From Pseudomonas yamanorum (lineage in GTDB: Bacteria > Pseudomonadota > Gammaproteobacteria > Pseudomonadales > Pseudomonadaceae), in assembly GCF_013386765.1 (NCBI RefSeq), contig NZ_JACARE010000037.1:1-64000 (forward strand): a DNA stretch of 64,000 nt. Reading direction: 5' to 3'. Shown in pieces: positions 59,888-64,000 of the stretch. How positions within the stretch are numbered: position 1 is the first letter of the stretch; the number at the start of each line of letters is the position of its first letter. A model generated the notes under the pieces. That model made no database searches and was not told the origin of the DNA. It was given only the letters and a program-made list of their open reading frames with translations. The position numbers were made by a program, and so were the translations under genes.

Positions 59888-59912
59888 AAAAAAAAACCGC
59901 CAAGGCGGTTTT
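59888..59912 (-). terminator. Terminator between the fibre cassette and the sheath cassette
   Basis: On the minus strand, ACCGCC-TT-GGCGGT is followed by nine T. It lies after the fibre chaperone gene (stop at 59970) and before the small ORF, splitting module B into two transcript segments unless there is read-through. Confidence 0.8.
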
Positions 59913-59969
59913 GTGTGACTGTCACGAGAATGGAACATGGGGCCGTTAGGCGATCTGCTAACGCTCTTT

Positions 59970-60605
59970 TTAAGGAAGTGCTAGTTGTGGTAATTCAGAA
60001 ACGAGATCTTGCGGACTGAACACCTCGCGCGTCTCCTGCTCGACGGCATCAAACTGCTCATAGCAGTAAGCCCAGCACAGCGACCGCCAGGAACGGAAGG
60101 CCTGGCCCTGAGCCTGAAAGCGCGGTACTGCCGGCTCATCGGCATAGCTAATCGCATTCTTGATATCGTCATATCCTGCGGACTTGGCCGTCTGATCCAG
60201 AAACGCCCGAACTACCGCAACACACTCAAGCTTGCGCTGTTCCCACGTCAATTCGGGCGGTTCCAAAATAATGGGGCGATTACCATCGGCCCCGATCACT
60301 TTGCCAGAGGCTTGAGCTGCGAAAAGTGCTTGGTACTCTTCAAGACTGACTTCCCGCAGCTCTCCTGCGAGCGGCAGGCAGCAGTCCGGATTTGCCACTT
60401 CAATCAAGGGTGGTTCTGCCGTGACATCTGCAATGCCAACGGTAGGCCGTTGCGCTTCAGGGGCGTTGGGATCAACTTCCCAAGCGGGATCCGGAATGTT
60501 GACCATAGGCCTTTCCCACGTCGGATCGGGGATCCGAAGTGTCCGCTCGCCATGGGCTCGGGTATCGTAAAAACCTAATGTTTGGGCATGAAAGAAAATC
60601 GTCAT
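59970..60605 (-). CDS. Tail-fibre assembly chaperone of module B
   Basis: The 211-residue protein begins MTIFFHAQTLGFYDTRAHGERTL and has RTVGI-like IADVTAEPPLIEVANPDCCLPLAGELREVSLEEYQALFAAQASGK (parts), then LTWEQRKLECVAVVRAFLD and a C-terminal CWAYCYEQFDAVEQETREV region. The first half shows Pro-rich repeats (RIPDPTWERP, NIPDPAWEVDP). It follows the fibre gene by 2 bases, as a dedicated fibre chaperone does. Confidence 0.75.
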   Translation of the reverse strand: MTIFFHAQTLGFYDTRAHGERTLRIPDPTWERPMVNIPDPAWEVDPNAPEAQRPTVGIADVTAEPPLIEVANPDCCLPLAGELREVSLEEYQALFAAQASGKVIGADGNRPIILEPPELTWEQRKLECVAVVRAFLDQTAKSAGYDDIKNAISYADEPAVPRFQAQGQAFRSWRSLCWAYCYEQFDAVEQETREVFSPQDLVSELPQLALP

Positions 60606-60607
60606 AG

Positions 60608-62731
60608 TCAGTAGCCTGTGGCTTCCCAGTAAATATCATCAGGTGAGTTGAACGGCCCGGAAATAACCGAAAACTGCGTATTGCTGACGATCAAGGTATT
60701 AGTGCCCGTTGCGGCATCGGAGTAAAAGAGACTCGTCCGGCTTGCAACAAGCGATGCACACCGATTGGGGAACGCGATAGGAAAACTGCGATGGGTGACG
60801 GTATCCGAAGCGCCCAAGGTAATTCCCCACTGCTTGATCATTCCCGTCTGGGCACACTTCCACCAACCATTGGGCCCAAGTGAGGCCGTATTTTTAAGCA
60901 CGGCTCCCGGCACGTCGGCTGTGGCCGGCGGCAGGTTTGTCATGCCAGCGGCGTTGCCGCTGTAGATGCCTGAGATCGACAAATGCCCCCCTTCGGTAAG
61001 GGTCATGGCGTTATTCGTGCCGCCCACATGAGTGACGACCTGTGGCGGCGAGGTGCTGGTTCCGCCGGAATAAGCCTCCATTGCCGCTAGGTGTCGCTCA
61101 TTCCAGCACGTTGCCCGCCACACCAGGTATGCCAAGTAGTTTGCCGGCGCATTGATCTGCACAGCCGGAGAGCGGCCTCGCCATGCGACAAATCCCCCGC
61201 CCATGTCAGGTAGCTCAAAGCTGGCGGTGCCTGACATCAAGCCACCCGTGGTGGGTAACTTGGAGTTGTCGGAAATCGCGATGTTGGCCGTGCCATCGAA
61301 TGACACACCATTGATTTGGCGTGGAGTCGCCAGCCGGGAGGTTGTTCCGGAGTTTCCGGACACATCAATATTGTAGGAACCTTGCAGTCGTGCAGCAGGT
61401 ACGGTCCCCTGAGTCAGGGCGTTCGCGTTAAGGTTTAGGAGTTGGCTACCCTCGCCGAGGTAGGCGCCCTTGATGGTCAAGTTACCTTGGCCTTCAAATA
61501 GGAAAGCGCTCGGCACAGCCCCCATATGAAGTGCTACTACCGGGAGCGAGGTCGAAGTACCACCAGAGTAAACATCCATGGACGCCAGATGACGTTCCCC
61601 CCACATCGTCCCCTTCCAAATAGAGTAACTATACGAGTTGATCGGACAGTTAATCTGGAGGGCGGGGATACGTTTTTGCCAATCGACAAAAGCCCCTCCC
61701 ATGCCAGAAAACTCTGCGCTGATTGCGCCAGTCATAGTTCCGCCTTTTAGGGGCAACTTCGACTCATCGGTCAGTTTCCCGAACATCGACGCAATTTCAT
61801 CTTTCGTATAGGCATCCCTGATGCCCATCTCAGCCAACGTTCCAGGGTTCGTGCCGCCTATGGTTCGACCATATTTGTCGACAGTCAGGACTTTGTAGGT
61901 GCCCGCCTGAACACCACTCCTTCCCGCCAGCATCTCGAATGCCAGCGGGGTGGAGCCCAACGCGATAACCCCTTTGCTGACCGACTGCCACAAAGAGCCT
62001 CCATAGGCAGCGCCCTCTTCAACAATGACGCTAAGTCCAGGAGAGACTCTTTGACTGGAGCTGGCATCCATCGAGCGCGACCAGGCACTATTGGCAACAA
62101 TATAAATACCGTTGTCCTTCGCCAACGTCTGACCTGCGACCAGTACGCGTTGGCCAGCAATCACTGCAACCCCATCGATTTGCTGCGCGCCACTCAAGAC
62201 GATATTTGCCGTAGCCGCCACACGAACCGACTGCTTGCTATCAAGCTTGGCCAGCTCGTCGCCGAGATAATCAACAACCCACGCCCGAGTTGCCTTGACG
62301 ACGGTGTCATCAATCAACAATGTCACCAGGGACGCATTACTCGTTTCGAAAATCGAGCGGATGTAAAACTCTTTGCCCGACCCAGATGTCGCCAGTACGG
62401 GTTTGAACGACTCCGGGTACTTGACGATGGCGTACAACACGCCGTTATCGGTCCAGATACCCGCCTCGCGCACATACCACCCACCGACATCAGACGGAAT
62501 CGTCACCTCTGCCAGGAGCCAGCTGGGATTTTTCTCGTCTTGGAAAAGGGCATTCAATGGCCCCCTCCATACCTCGCGCTTCAATGCTTTGGCGGTCGCA
62601 TCCGGGTTATAGACAGCGCCGTTGCCATCACCAACCGAAATTTGTGCAAGCTTGATCGGAAGCCCAGCGGCCTTGCAGGCAGTTTCGTAGGCAATTCCAT
62701 CATTGGTAAGAAGAGTATAAAAGTCGGCCAT
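60608..62731 (-). CDS. Tail fibre of module B
   Basis: The 707-residue fibre has a DUF3751-type N-terminal attachment domain (about 1-160; MADFYTLLTNDGIAYETACKAAG and WYVREAGIWTDNG), a stalk with an AGxxLAKDNGIYIVAN beta-type stretch, then two homologous segments (about 336-410 and 500-572), and a C-terminal receptor-binding part with NGWWKCAQTGMIKQWGIT (about 627 on) ending YWEATGY. It is the main specificity determinant of the P2-like particle. It is larger than module A's fibre by about twofold. Confidence 0.88.
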   Translation of the reverse strand: MADFYTLLTNDGIAYETACKAAGLPIKLAQISVGDGNGAVYNPDATAKALKREVWRGPLNALFQDEKNPSWLLAEVTIPSDVGGWYVREAGIWTDNGVLYAIVKYPESFKPVLATSGSGKEFYIRSIFETSNASLVTLLIDDTVVKATRAWVVDYLGDELAKLDSKQSVRVAATANIVLSGAQQIDGVAVIAGQRVLVAGQTLAKDNGIYIVANSAWSRSMDASSSQRVSPGLSVIVEEGAAYGGSLWQSVSKGVIALGSTPLAFEMLAGRSGVQAGTYKVLTVDKYGRTIGGTNPGTLAEMGIRDAYTKDEIASMFGKLTDESKLPLKGGTMTGAISAEFSGMGGAFVDWQKRIPALQINCPINSYSYSIWKGTMWGERHLASMDVYSGGTSTSLPVVALHMGAVPSAFLFEGQGNLTIKGAYLGEGSQLLNLNANALTQGTVPAARLQGSYNIDVSGNSGTTSRLATPRQINGVSFDGTANIAISDNSKLPTTGGLMSGTASFELPDMGGGFVAWRGRSPAVQINAPANYLAYLVWRATCWNERHLAAMEAYSGGTSTSPPQVVTHVGGTNNAMTLTEGGHLSISGIYSGNAAGMTNLPPATADVPGAVLKNTASLGPNGWWKCAQTGMIKQWGITLGASDTVTHRSFPIAFPNRCASLVASRTSLFYSDAATGTNTLIVSNTQFSVISGPFNSPDDIYWEATGY

Positions 62732-63361
62732 TTAGAACCTCTGAGGATAAATAGTGAGCGTCTCGACGCTATAAAGGCCGGCGGCAGAGAATGCGTTGCC
62801 GGCGGCTTTCAGTCCGTCGATAACAATCGGATGGACAATGGTAAGTTCGCCACATACCGTCGCGGCGGCGATGGAATGGGTACCAAATGCGCTCAATCCC
62901 ACAGAGACCGACAGGATGTCGCGTTCGCTTTTTGCAGCGGCTAATCGCTGGTCCAGTCGAGCGTCCATTTCTTCGCTGTAAGCCAGGCTTGTGAACGCTC
63001 TCACTGAGAAGCTGTAAGGCGCACCGATTGGCGTTTGCTCGTACCACGAGCGAACCTGCGGGACCAACTGCAGGCCTGTAGCGGCGTTTTCCAGCGCTTT
63101 CCGTGTACCGGACTGGCGAGCGATCGGCCAAGCGAGCTTCACCGTGCCCCTCTTTTCAGCCTCAGGAGCACTGGAACTCCATTCAGTAACACCACGATCT
63201 GCCGCCAGGTACGGTAAGAAGTCCACTGGTGTTAGCAGCGGGTTCATCAAGGCGGGAAAGGGTGGCATTACCCGGTCGAGCAACTGCCCGAAACCCATGT
63301 CCAGCGCCTTCTCCAACGGAGAACTGTTGGCAGGCAGCAAACTGCCTTTTGGCTCACTCAT
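62732..63361 (-). CDS. P2 gpI-like baseplate wedge protein
   Basis: The 209-residue protein begins MSEPKGSLLPANSSPLEKALDMGF and has PLLTPVDFLPYLAADRGVTEWSS and WPIARQSGTRKALENAATGL, characteristic of the Tail_P2_I family. It lies between J and the fibre as in P2. Start at 63361 overlaps the J stop as ATGA. Confidence 0.92.
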   Translation of the reverse strand: MSEPKGSLLPANSSPLEKALDMGFGQLLDRVMPPFPALMNPLLTPVDFLPYLAADRGVTEWSSSAPEAEKRGTVKLAWPIARQSGTRKALENAATGLQLVPQVRSWYEQTPIGAPYSFSVRAFTSLAYSEEMDARLDQRLAAAKSERDILSVSVGLSAFGTHSIAAATVCGELTIVHPIVIDGLKAAGNAFSAAGLYSVETLTIYPQRF

Positions 63362-64000
63362 AGCGTGCGCACCTCCACCTCGACACCCGTGCAATACGGC
63401 GCCTGAAACGCCGTGGTGACGATCGGTTCCAGCGGTTCAAGGATTTGCAGTTGCGCAGCGCCCGCCGAGTGGATGGCGTAGTCGATCCAGCTCGGGTCCA
63501 CCCGCCCTTCCAGGCGATGACAAGACTCGGCGTAGGTTTGCAGCAGCTGCTGCGCGGCCACTTGGGTCAGCCCGGAGTCCGGGCCGGCGTTGATCTTGGC
63601 CACCACGCGAATTTTGTAACGTAGGATCTGTGCACCCTGCACCGTGACAAGATCCGTTTCCGGCCGCACATCAGGCCGGGCGAAATGCCGGCGCACACCG
63701 TCAAGCAGATCAGCAGGTGGCGTGCCATCCCCGTCTCGGGCCAAGACCGTCACCATCACTTCACCCGGTGCAGTTCGGCGGCCGTTGCCATCCTTGACCC
63801 GAGCCGCGTAGCCGTCCGGGTCGAAGGTATAAGTGACCGTCACCACCCCGGGCGTGGCGCTTTGTACTTTCACTGACGGACGCTCACCCAGGGTGAAAAC
63901 CTCCCGGCGATACTGCATCCGCGAGCCCGCCGCCGGAGCGTGAGGCGCGAGGTAATAACGCAGGCGGGCGTCATCGTCGCTTTCCAGCGTCGGCGGCACG
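63358..64000 (-). CDS. P2 gpJ-like baseplate protein (partial, continues beyond the window)
   Basis: The 213-residue fragment has no start in the window; its 5' end lies beyond 64000. It carries RDGDGTPPADLLDGVRRHFARPDVRPETD and SWIDYAIHSAGAAQLQILEPLEPI (parts), typical of the baseplate J family C-terminal half. It precedes gpI, the normal P2 order. Confidence 0.9.
   Translation of the reverse strand, partial: VPPTLESDDDARLRYYLAPHAPAAGSRMQYRREVFTLGERPSVKVQSATPGVVTVTYTFDPDGYAARVKDGNGRRTAPGEVMVTVLARDGDGTPPADLLDGVRRHFARPDVRPETDLVTVQGAQILRYKIRVVAKINAGPDSGLTQVAAQQLLQTYAESCHRLEGRVDPSWIDYAIHSAGAAQLQILEPLEPIVTTAFQAPYCTGVEVEVRTL

Larger units (their letters stand above)
54113..64000 (-). mobile_element. 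Tailocin module B: P2-like contractile tail (continues off the right edge)
   Basis: In transcriptional order: J, I, tail fibre, fibre chaperone, small ORF, sheath, tube, E/E' chaperone, tape measure, U, X, D. This is the P2 and R-pyocin tail order. Baseplate V and W, and any holin and regulators, would lie beyond 64000. It ends in a terminator right after D, with no lysis gene of its own in the window. Confidence 0.85.

Noticed and set aside
42031..64000. Interpretation as a complete prophage
   Set aside because: No capsid, portal, terminase, integrase, replication gene or attachment repeat is visible within the 22 kb; the order is only tail, fibre and lysis. Genes beyond 64000 are unseen, so this is a reasoned preference.

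Overview
The window is a chromosomal segment of a gamma-proteobacterium, almost certainly a fluorescent Pseudomonas (P. fluorescens group). The evidence is the high GC content, the gene content (ColRS, ErdR, FinR/Fpr, an MprF plus AcvB/VirJ-like pair, AmpG), the neighbourhood erdR-dgkA / DTW protein / PA3611-like protein / LOG protein / recX-recA-pncC, and REP palindromes scattered between genes. No database search was run; names rest on family recognition.

Region 1 (1-9.1 kb) concerns the cell envelope. colR-colS is flanked by two units that share the same 13-base element (AC-N-AGTTTTTCAC): a leftward unit (methyltransferase, InaA/WaaP-type LPS kinase, small membrane protein) and a rightward unit (LTA-synthase-like sulfatase-fold transferase, PAP2 phosphatase). 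A second OmpR/histidine-kinase pair (RstAB-like) lies just upstream of a secreted GH8 glucanase. Region 2 (10.6-41.5 kb) is core genome: groES-groEL behind a sigma32-like promoter, fxsA, a HugZ-like protein, an SDR, a DUF481 protein, an alkyltransferase-like protein, ampG, proS, a lipoprotein, dinB with a LexA box, two initiator tRNA genes, mprF and its partner, kup, rimO, an acetyltransferase, an RsuA-like protein lacking the usual catalytic Asp, DUF1456, trmO, divergent fpr/finR, dgkA, erdR, a DTW protein, a LOG protein, recX, recA (LexA box) and pncC (cinA).

Region 3 (42.0-64.0 kb, running off the right edge) holds two contractile phage-tail (R-type tailocin) modules of different ancestry, in tandem and all on the minus strand. 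Module B (upstream in transcription, 54.1-64 kb) is P2-like: J, I, fibre, fibre chaperone, a small ORF, sheath, tube, E/E', tape measure, U, X, D. Module A (42.0-54.1 kb) is Mu/SfV-like: gp37, gp38, sheath, tube, gp41/41', tape measure, gp43-gp48 series, fibre, fibre chaperone, GH19 endolysin and Rz/Rz1 spanins. No capsid, portal, terminase or integrase gene is visible. A minus-strand terminator and no room for an ordinary promoter separate B from A, and only A's distal end carries lysis genes, so A probably depends on read-through from B and the two particles probably share one lysis cassette.

Both modules carry their own -1 frameshift heptamer (T TTT TTC in A, T TTT TTA in B), each adding exactly 54 residues to the tail-assembly chaperone. 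The o-spanin Rz1 gene is nested out of frame inside Rz. The two fibres are unrelated in sequence and each has a dedicated chaperone, which suggests two killing specificities released by one lysis event.
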